This document shows, in pieces, positions 1 through 24,245 of a stretch of DNA of 64,000 bases. Each line of letters opens with the position of its first letter. The first letter of the stretch is position 1. Made by a program: the position numbers and the translations under genes. The DNA is from Nectonema munidae (Eukaryota > Nematomorpha > Nectonematoida > Nectonematidae): assembly GCA_030549495.1 (NCBI GenBank), contig JAUIRK010000792.1:67501-131500 (forward strand). The letters are read 5' to 3'. The notes beneath the pieces are model-generated. The model saw only the letters and a list, made by a program, of their open reading frames with translations. It made no database searches and was not told the DNA's origin.

Positions 1-43
1 TATATGGTTTGCAATAAAATTTGAACGATAAACATTAGAATAT

Positions 44-119
44 TAGATTTATATCAATTTAGTCATATTTATAATTATCAAATCTTAAAGATTATCAAAA
101 CATTATAAACTCTAAAAAA
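44..119 (+). repeat. Direct repeat, copy 1 of 2
   Basis: About 76 bases, beginning agatttatatca and ending in an A-run, recur at 850-925 in the same orientation with only a few changes. The copies are about 0.8 kb apart and bracket the putative coding exon at 215-356. No known family recognised. Confidence 0.7.
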
Positions 120-214
120 ATTTAGTCTGTTTATTAATATTTTTAAATAATTGTATAAAACTTGTAGAAAAAGCATTTTAAAAAATGAAGTGTATTTTTA
201 TATAGAAAAATAAC

Positions 215-356
215 CTTCATCTAATCCAAAACTTAATAAATGTGAACTTCTTGAAGATTTCAAATTGGAAACAGGTATAACATTATTTTCTTCATCAGAA
301 TTATCGATATCAACTTTTTTTCTCAACTGCTTTTTGACTTTAAATGATGTAGACAT
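215..356 (-). CDS. Putative first coding exon of a GCFC/PAXBP1-like protein (partial, runs off the left edge)
   Basis: On the minus strand an ATG at 356-354 opens a 47-codon stretch ending at a usable donor (GAAG then GTTATT, intron from 214). The peptide starts MSTSFKVKKQLRKK, is basic and then acidic, and contains NSDEENN and LLSFGLDE. A basic start followed by an acidic stretch and LLSF plus acidic residues is what I recall from the N-terminus of GCFC/PAXBP1 splicing-related proteins. The rest of the gene would lie left of the window, so this cannot be confirmed here. It is too short to rule out chance, and another nuclear protein with the same kind of low-complexity N-terminus is possible. 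The open frame and donor are seen; the family is a guess. Confidence 0.35.
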
Positions 357-549
357 TAAAGTTCATGATAATTATGGAACAAATATTAAAAGATAAATAA
401 AAAATAAAAAAAAAATTAAAAAAATTATAAATTGAAATGTTTCCAATATTTCTAGCCAATTTATAAATAAATTTCTTCATCTTCAGTTCGTACTCTCGGC
501 CTTTGATATTATTACTATTGAATCAAATTTCAAAAAATTTTTGTTTAAA

Positions 550-720
550 TTAACTCTTTCGTGACCAAAAATCAGACGATATTTACTGTAAATCAAGAAA
601 TTTTCGCGGAGTTAAATTTTCGCGAATTGTGACCAAAAAATTTTTCACGTAATTTTATTTTCGCGACAGAACGCGTTGAGCTTGAGTTGAGTTGATATTA
701 TCTGATTTTACATTATGTAC
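550..720 (+). mobile_element. Diverged TTAA-flanked MITE copy
   Basis: It starts TTAACTCTTTCGTGACCA and carries the CAGACGAT octamer typical of the family described at 28248-28385. The inner part (TTTTCGCGAAT-like segments) matches a longer variant at 4268-4453. The right end is not clear. Confidence 0.5.
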
Positions 721-849
721 TAAAATATTTTTTCTGTTACTAAACACGATATGCAATTGTTACACTTCCTGTGTTTGTCCACAAATTTAACTTGCCTGTA
801 GTATTATGATCCTTTACAGAGGAAGTACTTTTAGAGAAAAAGTATAGAT

Positions 850-925
850 AGATTTATATCAGTTTAGTCATATTTATAATTATCAAATCTTAAACATTAT
901 CAAAACATTATAAACTCTAAAAAAA
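850..925 (+). repeat. Direct repeat, copy 2 of 2
   Basis: Near-identical partner of 44-119, same strand. Confidence 0.7.
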
Positions 926-1852
926 CATTTATGTAAAATTTTTATTACAAATGACACACTAATCTTCTCATTAAGAGATTAGAAAAGCCTATATCATATA
1001 TTTAGAAAACATGTTTTCTAGATGTCTTACTTTTCACTTTATTCAGTCTTCTTTTATATTGACAATAGCTACCCTAAATTCATTAAAAAGTATCAAATCT
1101 TTATTGTAAGTGACATTATTAATATTTTAAAATTTATTAGTAGATTATGTATTTGACACCGGGCTGGTAGTAGAAAAAACCTAAAGAATTATGCTAAAAA
1201 TCGTGTTTTCTTTTTTAGAGAACTAAGTTGGGCATTTTACCAGACTCCAAATCCACAAAAATCGTTTTAGGCCCATTTTCATTTTTGAATACTTTTCAAA
1301 TTATAGAATTTTTGATTGTCTGCTCTTAATTTTTTAATTTTAACTAGTGAGGGATCTAGGTAGAAATATATAGGGGCACTCTGTTATAATCTAAGATTTT
1401 TTTACCAGATTTCCTCTTTCTGTGTAACACTTTTTCTAATATGATACAACAAATTATAAAATTACATTGATTTTACTTTGCCGTTACATTAATATTTCAA
1501 TGTTACGAGTTCTTTGTAACAAATCACATGTGAAACACGGAAATAAGAGCGGGAGAGCCCCACCTTTTTATATCCCTGTCCATGATCAAATCTTTCCTTG
1601 ATTCTAACCTAATAGTCCCCATTTTTCTTTCGTAAATTAACTTTATGTAATTTTTCATAGCAAATCAAAATTTCATAAAAATTTAGACTAAATGAGTTGG
1701 TTAATAATAATTTTTTTTGTTAAAATAATTTTGCTATATATTTAATTCCATTTTTTTCAAAAATAAAATGATTGACTAACGAACTTTTAATTATTTTATT
1801 TAGTACTTCATTATTATTTAGGCTTTTAATATAAACAATTTTATAAAAAAAT
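926..1852. other. No gene recognised
   Basis: AT-rich sequence between the second direct repeat and the Tigger-type transposase. It probably contains the left end of that transposon, but I could not find matching terminal inverted repeats. Confidence 0.4.
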
Positions 1853-3483
1853 ATGCTGCGCAGGTTAAAATCTGCCACTAGTTCATCTAAAGAAACAGAA
1901 TCTGTTTTTAATTTACCAGATGTTGATAAATGTTCATATGCCCAAGTTTCTGATTTCCAAAGTGCTAACGCAGCTGTTGAATCTTTTGTTAAAAATAATT
2001 CAGTCAGCAAAAGAAAAAGATACAGCAAAATAAGTGCTGAAAATAAAGTCAAGATTGCAAAGTTTGCTTCTCTACATGGAAACTGTGCGGCTGCAAGACA
2101 TTTTAGTAATAAATTAGAGCATTCTCTTAATGAGTCGACGGTTAGAGAATATGTCAAAAAGTACAAAGAATTATTAAAGAAAACTGTTGAAGAAGAGATT
2201 CAAGAAATTCAAAATATCAAATGTGGAAGACCACTTTTATTGGGTGAAGAATTCGATAAGCGTATACAAAACTACATTAAAGCACTGAGAGAAAGTGAGT
2301 GATAAATAGACCAATCCTTATTGCTAGTGCCTTGGGTATTATTGAAAATTATGATAGAAGTATACTTAAAAAATATGGAGGTTCTATTGAATTGAATAAA
2401 TCTTGGGCTGATTCATTTTTGAAAAGATTGAAATTTGTCAAAAGAAAAGGAACAAAAGCAGCCAAACATTTACCTGTTGATTTTGAAAAACCCGAAGAAG
2501 AATTTATCAACAAAATTAAAACGGCAGTTGAAGCTTTTAATATTCCAGATTCGATAATTGTGAACTTCGATCAAACGGGAGTTTCCATCATACCAACAAG
2601 AAACTGGACTTTATAATTTCAAGGTTCTCAACAAGTACCGATTAGGGGTCGTTCACAATTGACGTCAACCTTTTTTTTGATAAATTTCAACCAACCACCT
2701 CCCCCCCCCCCTCATGTCAACTTTTAGATATATCATCACTTAACAAAATTGACTTATGTCAACTTTGGATACCCCCCTCCCCCCCCCCCCCCGCCCCCAC
2801 CCCAGTTTTAGTTGACGTCAATTGTGAACGACCCCTTACTGGTCTTGAAGATAAACGGCAAATAACTGCAGTTCTATGTATTGCTTTGACTGGCCAGCTT
2901 CTTCCTCTTCAACTGATTTATCATGGAAAAACTACAGCTTGTCATCCAAACTTCCAATTTCCTAAAGACTGGCACATAACACACAGTGAATCACATTGGT
3001 TTACAACAAAGACTATGTTAGAGTACATAGACAATGTGATTGTTCCATACTTTGATAGAGTTAGGGAAGATATTAATCTTAAATCAAATTCTAGAGGACT
3101 CGTTTTGCTAGATGTTTATAGAGCACACATGACACCGGAAATATTAAAAGCGTTGAAAGAAATAAAACATAAATTTTGTTTATGTTCCACCAGCATGCAC
3201 GAGTGAGCTTCAACCTCTCGATGTTAGTGGAAATGGATATTTCAAACAAGAATTGAAAGCTAATTTTACTGAATGGTATTCATACCAAGTTAAAAAGGCT
3301 TTAGAAAACAATTGTACTCTAGAAGACATCAAAATTGACACTCGTTTATATAAAGTTAAAATTTTGCATGCCTCATGGATTCTTCGATCGTATCAAAAGC
3401 TATATTACAACGAAAAGATACTTAAAACTGGTTGGAGTAAAACAGGAATAACTGAAGCAGTACAAGCTTGCCGCAATATTTGA
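1853..3483 (+). mobile_element. Degraded pogo/Tigger-type (DDE_1) transposase
   Basis: Four successive open segments in different frames together resemble one transposase of the pogo/Tigger/jerky group (Tc1-mariner superfamily). The N-terminal part (1853-2302) has a helix-turn-helix-like region ending near CGRPLLLGEEFDKRI. The next (2299-2616) has the CENP-B-like second DNA-binding helix region and the first catalytic Asp in NFDQTGV. The third (2886-3206) has LTGQLLPLQLIYHGKT, DWHITHSESHW and the second Asp in LLDVYRAH. The last (3210-3483) has the third Asp in LQPLDVS. It is dead: frameshifts near 2295 and 3190, a TAA at 2614-2616, and a 191-bp MITE inserted at 2644. The ATG at 1853 is the first plausible start. 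The catalytic motifs are still readable, so decay looks moderate. The terminal repeats were not found. Confidence 0.85.
2645..2835. mobile_element. Harbinger-type MITE inserted in the Tigger transposase
   Basis: A 191-bp element with perfect 25-bp terminal inverted repeats (2645-2669 and 2811-2835, starting GGGGTCGTTCACAATTG), flanked by TTA at 2642-2644 and again at 2836-2838. A 3-bp TWA-type target duplication is typical of PIF/Harbinger elements. The inside is non-coding and holds two long C-runs. Removing the element with one TTA leaves P-I-T-G-L-E-D in frame, which fits the host transposase and supports the insertion boundaries. Confidence 0.88.
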
Positions 3484-4267
3484 AAATTAAAATATTTTAA
3501 CAATAAACATACGTTAGTTGATTGCATCATTTTTAATTATTATTTTTTATTTTGTTGAAAGCACTGTCAGTTATTGAAAAATAAACGAAATATCATCTTA
3601 ATTAGTTCTATGATAAAATGTTTCCTTTTTAATATTGTATTTATATGTGACAGCTCATCTCAAAAAAAACTTATTTTATGTAAAATTTGAAAAAATGTTT
3701 TTGGAGACAATTTTTAGAAGTAAACTGCAAATTTGATTAACACTTATAGTTATTTTCACATACTAAATGAAAAAATGGTTCAAGAAATGAAATCAGCATG
3801 GCCGATTTAGTATAAAAACATATATTTTATGTAAAATTTAAAGGAATATTTTATTAGGTATATTTCTGATTAATCACAATTTTGATTGACATTTTTAAAA
3901 AGTAGCCATGATTATTGAAATAATTAAATATATAAACTATAAAGTGTTTTGCGTTCCAAACTGTATATAATTATAAATTTTTAAGCTAGTATATAATATG
4001 GATCCTAAGTTATAAGATTATACAGATGTAAAAATCTTGTTGAAAATTTTTAATTTTTGATTGACAGTTTTGGACATGAAAGGGTCATTCAACTACCATG
4101 AAAAACGTATCAAAAGATGCATCTAGCGATTTTAGGAAAAGTCACAAATTTTGAAGGGATATGATTCAGCCAATTTTGTACAATTTATTTTTTAGTGAAA
4201 GGGGGGGGGCCCTCCAGCACTAATACAAAGGGTTTTACGCCCTTCCAGCACTAATAAGGAAAATGAA
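3484..4267. other. No gene recognised
   Basis: AT-rich flank of the transposase. A short phrase, CCAGCACTAATA, occurs twice (near 4214 and 4245) beside a G-run and again near 47230; its origin is unknown. Confidence 0.4.
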
Positions 4268-4453
4268 AATTTTTCCCGAGTTATATTTTCGCGAATCATA
4301 AACTTCTCGCGAATTTCACGAAAATAAAAACATCGTGAAAATTACTTGATTTATTAAAAAGAAGAAGATTCATATAAAAAACTATTTGAAAAAGCAGGCG
4401 AAGGTAAAATTATTTATGTATCATATATGATACACTGGTAAGGAAAGGGTTAA
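4268..4453 (-). mobile_element. Diverged long variant of the TTAA MITE
   Basis: It ends GGAAAGGGTTAA at 4442-4453. The part from about 4345 matches, as an inverse, the interval near 60935-61066, including the perfect palindrome TATCATATATGATA. The left part carries TTTTCGCGAAT-like segments shared with 550-720. Confidence 0.55.
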
Positions 4454-4689
4454 CTTCGATAATAAAAATATCAATATATTTTAAAAATCTCCTATATTTA
4501 ATGATCGATCTTAATAGCAATAATGTCATATTATCTGGACTATAAGTGTCATTTGAAAATGAAAAAGTAGGGTTAAGAGAAAGAAGAAGAAATGACATCT
4601 TACTTTTGAGATTTTTTATTTTTCTTCTTTTTCTCCTCGACCATGAGCGATATCGATCTTTGTAACTCGTATTACTTTTTAGTTTCCAA

Positions 4690-6160
4690 ATTTTTTTTAT
4701 AAGTTTGTTCCATCTTTTTCCATGTTTAGCCATTTTCAAATTTCCATTCAGTCTCTTTTCCCCAGTTGTTTCTTTAATGTCATCTAGACACCATATTCTT
4801 CGTCTTCCTCTTCAAATTTTTCTTATTTCAATTTATTATTGTTTTCAGTTATTTGCGAGCTGATGATCTTACTATGTGTCCAAAAAATCTCGCTTTTCAT
4901 TAGAGTATCACTCTAAGCACCTTGTTTTCTTGTTCTCCAACTTTTTAAGTACTCCTCATGTGTTATCTGGTCTGTCAAAAATCATTCGTAAAATACTTCT
5001 GCAGTACCACATTTTAAGTGAAAAAACTTCGGATCCATATCTGAAAACAGCCGACACGTGTGCGTTAAGAAGTTTTTTCTTTATCTATTGTTCCTTATAA
5101 GTTCTTTGTGTCTCTGCTTGACTCTTGCATTTCCAGTCTTTACATCCGCTTATTTTTGCAGATTTTCTTCTATAACAGCGCCAAGATATTGAAATTTTCT
5201 CACTTGGTCAATCTTTCTTTAACGAATTGAAATGTTAATGATTTTATATCCGTTGTTTGATATCAGCATACTTTTTTTGTTTGTTTTCATTTCAACTGAA
5301 CATTTACGCCCCTTTTTCTACAATAAATTGCAGTTTCTAATTAAATTCATTCTCTGGTTAGCTTATTAGGACAGTGTCATCTGAATATCTAATCTTATTT
5401 ATTTTTGTTCATTGCTAATAGCACCCCAAGACTTAATTTTATTTTTTAAAATGTTTTGTCACAATATGTGTTAATCAGGATTCGAGAGAGTATGCAAATT
5501 TATTTTACACCTCTTTTGATATGTATCCAACTTGACGATGATATATTTCTGCAATCAGACGCATTTCATTTTCTGGGACATTTCTTTTTGTCAAAGACTC
5601 AAACCAGATATCATGCTCAATTCGATCTAAAGCTTTTTGAAAATTAATAAAACACTAGTGTGTGTCATGTTTGTTACTGATTCTGGTAGCTAGGGTTGTT
5701 TTCAAATCTGTATTTATCTTGATTGTTCTTATTTGATCGGAATCCATATTGCATGTGGTTTAGTTGTTCATTTAGTTCAATATAGTCTGTTATACGATTA
5801 TAAATGACTTTAGGCAGGGGTATTTCTTCTACATTGTAAATATTTTTTATAAGACTCACACTCGCCTGCATAGTATTATCTCCAGCAATTCTTATGCATT
5901 CAATGGGTATTCCATCGCTTTCAGTTATTTGTTTTTATTAAGAGATCTTATTGCATTCATTATTTCTGCTCATGTCACTTTTTCTCATTTGATTCACTTT
6001 TATTTTCATATTTAATAATTTGGCTTTTCGTTTTGAACTCCATCATCCCATAACCCTAACTTTTCTTTTCAAAATCCATCGCCTTATTCTTTTAACAATT
6101 TCAAAAGCTTTCCGCACAACTTCCACTTCTTCTTTAGAGTTCATGTTAAATTGCCCACCC
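4690..6160 (-). mobile_element. Degraded LINE (non-LTR retrotransposon) reverse transcriptase
   Basis: Reading the minus strand from about 6160 down gives broken pieces of a LINE reverse transcriptase in the right order: SDGIPIECIRIAGDN (usual ..GPDGIPVE..), then a finger/palm piece ending NHMQYGFRSN, then IRYSDDTVLI (the F/YADD catalytic box), then the C-terminal connection region with FGH-like and RIWCLDDIKETTG-like phrases, ending MKMAKHGKRWNKLIKKI. Many stops and frameshifts; no intact ORF above about 100 codons. The clade is probably one of the APE-type families (RTE- or CR1-like). There are no clear ends or target duplication. Confidence 0.7.
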
Positions 6161-6309
6161 CTTCTCATTCATTTGAAAAGCACACTCATCAAACATTACG
6201 TCAAGATATACAAATCCTTACTACCTCTTGATTTTGGAAAGTGCTTTGACATCCTTACCAATCCAAAAAATCATAATATTTCCTGTAGGGAAAGAAATTG
6301 CAAATAAGG

Positions 6310-6820
6310 GTTATATCAAGCAAAATAATTTTTCGACATATATGGAAAGGCATCAGTAGACAAAATTTTTATTGTAATTTAATAAAATCTATGAGAGAAA
6401 ACAGAAGTTGAATTGAGTTTCAGCACAAATCAAAAAATTTATCAGTATTAAAAATGAAAAGAATACACAGTGATAATTTATTTATCTATCAAGAAGACTA
6501 ATTTCTAAGTAATAACATAAAAGAATACTGTATCGTTATATATGAAAAGAAATACTATTAAAGAATAAATATAATAATCTTTTCTAGGACTATTTTATCA
6601 TAATACTCAACTATGCTGGGGATGAATTCTGAATCAACACATTTTTAAATATTTTCTTGTTACTATCACTCCTAAATCCTCACTTGCTTTGAAAACCCTT
6701 CACATCAAGTGAATGCATCTGAACAGTAGTGACCAATATGCTATAATACTTACCTCTGCTTTATATAATCTTTTCACCGGGGATTAAATTTGTAAAATAA
6801 TTAATTTTTTAAATCTGCTT
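6310..6820. other. No gene recognised
   Basis: AT-rich spacer between the LINE remnant and the small flanked insertion at 6833. Confidence 0.4.
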
Positions 6821-6832
6821 CAAGTTACACGC

Positions 6833-6902
6833 GTCGGGTAATGTGCGATTGCCTGTAAACCAGCCTAGGTGGCTTATGCATGGTGGCGCATCAAACCACT
6901 TA
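6833..6902. repeat. 70-bp insert flanked by a perfect 12-bp direct repeat
   Basis: CAAGTTACACGC occurs at 6821-6832 and again at 6903-6914, bracketing 70 bp of comparatively GC-rich sequence. The layout is that of an insertion with a target-site duplication, as left by LINE machinery, but the insert has no poly(A) tail. It is tRNA-sized, yet I could not fold it into a convincing tRNA by eye. Confidence 0.6.
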
Positions 6903-7342
6903 CAAGTTACACGCTTTTTTTATTAACAATATAGGAAATTGAAATAATTGATAAATACCCTATTTTTCGCAAAATAAATTGATATTTTCTTAACTATTTT
7001 TACTTTCGACTTATAGTCGAAATAGATTTTTCATAGAAAAAATGTATTTACAAGGAAATTTACTATTTATCAATATCAATACTTGTTATACATCATCTGG
7101 TAGGAAATCTATGCTTGCATATATTTTAATGCGCAAACTTTAATGTTAATGTTGACTATGCAAATCTAAAAATTGGGCACTTCACAGTTCTTTATAATCT
7201 ATGTAGTGAAACTTTAACAATTAAATCTCCTAAAGACAAACCAAGCGTATGTAAAACTATTTCACACAATGTGCAAATTTTTATGTATTTTTTTTTTCTT
7301 CTTTTTTTTTTATAATAATTTATAAATGTCTCTTGTATTTAA

Positions 7343-20097
<12,755 letters not shown>

Positions 20098-20207
20098 CAC
20101 ACGCCAGCATTTCGATTGCTATGATTTAAAATTCTTTCCATTTATATTTTAAGAGAAGTGGAGAGCAGTGCATTATTATGAAAACGTGCTTGAAGGAAAA
20201 GATTTTC

Positions 20208-20213
20208 AATAAA
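20208..20213 (+). terminator. Poly(A) signal of KRR1
   Basis: AATAAA 111 nt after the KRR1 stop codon, in a sensible position for the mRNA 3' end. Confidence 0.65.
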
Positions 20214-20279
20214 ATTGCGATCTTTTTGCTTTTCTTTGAAATGTCATCTCTGTATTCTTTCGTAATAAAAATTTATTAA

Positions 20280-20722
20280 CAGTAAAATCTGGTTATAATG
20301 AACTACCATAAAAATGGTTTACTTTAAACACAAACACTTTATACCATACATAGTGTAATTAAGAAAAATTTTTACACATATGTTATGCACACACATATGT
20401 GCATGTACTTATTAAGGTAGTCTGTGATTTTCCACACATAATTCATTTAAAATAAAGTATCGTTTGTTCAGTCATAGTCTTTTAAACATGCGAGACCGCC
20501 ATCCAACCTCTCAGTAGAACTCTGTTGTTGCGGAATCTACGTTATATCAAGTTCATTTATGACTTTGTGGCTAGGATAGTACGTTATTTCCAGAATTTCG
20601 TTATTCTCCTACTTCGTTATGCGTGAGTTAAATTAAACATAATGAGCAGGAGATTTTGATCAAGCAAGCAAATTGTTTCGTTATTGCAAAATAAGCGACT
20701 ACGTAATAAACAGATTTCGCTG
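20280..20722. mobile_element. Tigger/pogo-like non-autonomous element
   Basis: The left end CAGTAAAATCTGGTTATAAT faces a right end whose inverse is CAGCGAAATCTGTTTATTAC; these CAGT...AACTC/TATAACGAA-style ends are typical of pogo/Tigger relatives. A TA follows the right end but the left flank is AA, so the TA duplication is not intact. It starts 67 bp after the KRR1 poly(A) signal. No coding content. Confidence 0.55.
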
Positions 20723-21254
20723 TATTTTAGTTTGGGATTTCGAACAATATTTCACTGTTGTTGAGTTCAAAATTGTGCATCTAACTTAATATCATGGTGA
20801 TCAGAAATCATCTTTTCTCATTCCTTATTTCTTTAGTTTTATACATATATTCACTTTTGAGATTGAATAACATTTTAAATCAAGACAGAAGTATGTATTA
20901 AGTTTCAATCGTAGGCCCTTGTGAATATGAAAAATGCTTACCTAGAATTAACTAATCCTTTTAATTATTAATTGCTCGATAAATTTATTCTCTTCACTTC
21001 GAATTTTACAGATTTCATAAAAATGGAATAATAGTAACGTGAATAATATACATTTTGTTGGTTTTCTTAAAGGAAAAAATCAAAGCTCTATTATGAATGA
21101 AAAAAAAAATAAGCAGCAGGTTACAAAAAAATTAAAGTACGAATCTTTCTTTCTCAGCTGTTCTTCGGACAGACATCGCACAGCATGAAAGCGAGTATAT
21201 TGAAAACTACCTAATTACAATAAATGCGCCGAAATCAATACCACATGGCAAGGA

Positions 21255-21545
21255 ACTAGAGATGTATCGGATGTCTACAAAAAATTTACATCCCATCCGC
21301 GGATCATTTAAGCTTCAACATCTATCTGCATCCACAATTTTCAAACATTTTTCTATATACCGCAATTTTTTTTTGAATTTTTATGATAACACAACTTGTA
21401 TATGACATCTTCTCTCTAAATCTTTAAGAAGTACAAAACTTGCATTTGCTTAGAATAGCTATTATGATATCCACATCCGCAAAAAATGCTATTGATATCT
21501 GCGGATACTTAAAAATTTCACATCTGATAAGTCTCTATAGTAAAC
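21255..21545. repeat. Dispersed repeat A, copy 1
   Basis: Shares long stretches with 46780-47060: TTTTTATGATAACACA, ATCTTCTCTCTAAAT and TTTGCTTAGAATAGC, with CATCCGC phrases. Unknown family, possibly a non-autonomous transposon. Confidence 0.6.
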
Positions 21546-22873
21546 CCTTTTCAGGCTCCCCTTCGCTTCTAGCCATGAAACATTACAGCTAACTTAAAAC
21601 TAAACTTTTAAGGAGATATGGTACTCAACTAATTCAATTGTATCAACAAAAGATTCGGCTTTACGTTTCTTTCGCAAACTTTGAGGTAAAATATAATCTG
21701 AAAAATTGTATGTAATGGATTTTATACTTTCTTATAATAGACTAACTCTGAGATAACAAAGAGGAATATCATGGAGTAAGAATAATCTTTGTAAACTAGA
21801 CTTTGACTTCCGCCCTCAGCCCAGATGATTTACTGCAGATATTTTACGAGTCAACAAATATAATAAGAAGAAGAAAGGTCATGCCTTTATTTTAACTTCG
21901 TCAACTTGAACAAAAACCTTCTTTTTACTTTTTTTAACTTAAGTCAAATTTATTTTCTTTTTATTCCTCATATATCATTCCTTTTTAGTTCTTTTTGCAT
22001 TAATTTATATAAATTAATTACGCATATTGTAAAACAGCGCGTTACGCAAAACTCGATGAAGCGAATGAAATTGATCGAGAAGGGAATTCTTTCCTTATGA
22101 ATTCATATACGACGAGAAATACAACAGGTGTAAAAAAATGTTTACAAACTAAGTAGTAATTTAAATGATACTTTTATTAAAAAGTCTATTTTCAAATACT
22201 AACAACGTATACGCAATCACGCGAAATATGGTGGTTTGAGTGTATACTTGATCCATGGACGTATCTTCATATGCTTCCAGGAAAAAGTAATTCACATAAT
22301 AGGATCATGTGGATCTGACTGCATAGTACTTTTTATCTCCCCGAACATAAATGCCAGTTTGCTTGCTTATGTCAATATGCTTATCACGTCAAATGTCTTC
22401 TCAAATGCAAGCAATTCATTTTTGTTGTCACTGGCTTTACTTCACATGCTCCTTATTTAGAGTAATGATTACTTCCTAGCATTTATCTCTTTTTTATCTT
22501 TGTAAATAATAAAATATCACGGATTTAAATATGTAAAAGTTAGGTTACTTAATTTAAATTAAAAAAAATACAAATAATATATACTTTTTTATATCATTCA
22601 TTCTTTCTTTACAAAAATAGTGTTCACAATAGAAGGAATCAAAAGTGCCTTTTTCATTTACTATTTGACCAACTAGACTAGAACTTCTTCAATTAGCTGA
22701 ACCAGTAGCCGCGATGCAAAATACCTTTTCACTAAAGTCTAAAAGTTTGAGATCAAATTTTAAAGTATATCACTCAGTTACTTTACAATTCCAAACGCAC
22801 TTTAGTCCACTAATCTAAACCCACGAAGTACACTTTAAATCATCATTTTTTAATACTCAATATTTTTCCCTCT
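21546..22873. other. No gene recognised
   Basis: AT-rich intergenic sequence between KRR1 and the piggyBac debris. Confidence 0.4.
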
Positions 22874-22964
22874 CCCCGTTAACGCCCAATGTCGATATTA
22901 CAAAAATAAAATCTTCTGCTTTACATTAGATATCGTCTGATTATTCTGGTCGTTAACGGGTTAA
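22874..22964 (-). mobile_element. TTAA MITE, internally shortened
   Basis: Inverse orientation: it ends CTGGTCGTTAACGGGTTAA at 22946-22964 and contains ATCGTCTGATTATTCTGG. The left end CCCCGTTAACGCCCAATG resembles 17642-17670. Confidence 0.7.
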
Positions 22965-23037
22965 CCAAATAAGTCCCAATGTTTCCATTTGGGAACATAA
23001 GTAATTTCATCTTCGCCTGCTTTTTTCAACCTATTGT
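22961..23037 (+). mobile_element. TTAA MITE, second copy sharing the TTAA
   Basis: It starts at the same TTAA (22961-22964) that ends the previous copy and reads CCAATGTTTCCATTTGGGAA, then ATAAGTAATTTCATCTTCGC, as in 28466-28605 and 47781-47912. The right half is lost. Confidence 0.65.
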
Positions 23038-23070
23038 TAAATAGATTTATTTACCAATTGTTTTCTACTA

Positions 23071-23904
23071 CCAGAGGGGTCAATTGACCCCTTTGTGAAA
23101 CTAAAAGCTCAAGTAACAGAAAGTCTTTTTCTTGAATTTTTTGGACTTTGATTTTTTTTACTATTAAAAAACTTTTTATTAACTTTTTATTTTAGAATGT
23201 TTTTATTTATGACTCAGAAGGTCAATATTACTAATTATACCAAGTTGGGTCAATTGACCCCTAATTCAATTGAATATTAAAAAGATATTTAAAAAAATTT
23301 ATTTACAAAGTTATTAGCAGTTTTTGCAAACAAGGTTTGAGCAGGTTCCACAAACAACTTTTTTACAGTTTTTACATGTGTTCTTGCCTTTATTACTCTT
23401 ACAAATGAAACAGTAGGTGTCTTACACCACTCGGTTCCATTCTTACTTGAATATGAAAATTCGGAAGATGATAAATTATTATTATCTGAATTTGATGAAG
23501 AAGAAGTCAATGAAGATTAAGAACAATAAGAAAGATTTTTATCATCTGAACAGGAATGTGAATCTGTATCACAAGCCAGAAAATCAAGAACTTCACAAGC
23601 GTTCATTCAAAAAAACTAAAAGCAAGAGTTAGAAAAAATAAAGAAAGAAGATATACAAAACTGTTTTTAAAATTGACAAACAACACTAACTTTACGGATA
23701 AATAAGTCAGTATTGACAGCAAAGTCAAGTGCATTCAAAAAATTTATTGATTTCAATTATGAAATTTATATACACATGTGTCAAATAAGTTTGTATGTGG
23801 AATGATAATAAAATCCAAACTGAAAATTTCAATTATATATCTAATATATATTTGTATTTATATCTTTAAAATAGCAATAATTTTTGATGGGGTCATTTGA
23901 CCCC
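23071..23904. mobile_element. piggyBac-like element remnant with GGGGTCAATTGACCCC palindromes
   Basis: The 16-bp palindrome GGGGTCAATTGACCCC lies at 23076-23091, nearly complete at 23247-23261, and as GGGGTCATTTGACCCC at 23889-23904. Minus-strand 23404-23310 encodes a Cys-rich finger (CFICKS..CKNCKKVVCGTC..CKNC, then stop) like the piggyBac C-terminal domain. The adjoining plus-strand segment 23440-23640 encodes an acidic stretch (SEDDKLLLSEFDEEE), like a piggyBac N-terminus, with stops. The two ends of a transposase thus face away from each other with the middle missing, so the element is rearranged as well as deleted. Confidence 0.55.
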
Positions 23905-23959
23905 TTTGGTATAACAAGGAGTATGTTTTTAGTGGTATTCCTAGGGTAGAAGGGTTATC

Positions 23960-24245
23960 GACTTTCCTTCCATCATTTCGTAACTAACTTCCACTTGATT
24001 CTGCTTTGCGCATCTTCTGGCTTCAAACTAACTGTGCTTTCAGACCCAGTCTTTTCATGAGTTGTTCAGTCTTAATTTAGCATCCAACTTCACTCCACAC
24101 ATTTTTCGTAAGATGCTTCTTTCAGCTCTTCTCAAAATACCTCTTCTAGTGACCTTATGGCCCATGTTTCCCAACTATATGGCATGGCAGTTTTCACACA
24201 AGCACTGCATATTTTTACTCTAAGACTAAGAGTGTACATAGAATA
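23960..24245 (-). mobile_element. LINE reverse transcriptase fragment
   Basis: The minus strand reads ILRRAERSILRKMCGVKL, the connection region just after the polymerase domain in RTE-like LINEs; it is similar in kind to the stretch at 16200-16100. Only this piece is present and it is broken by a stop. Confidence 0.65.

Noticed and set aside
2700-2800. C-runs considered as a satellite or sequencing filler
   Set aside because: They lie inside the defined MITE, and a related copy has a G-run at the matching place.
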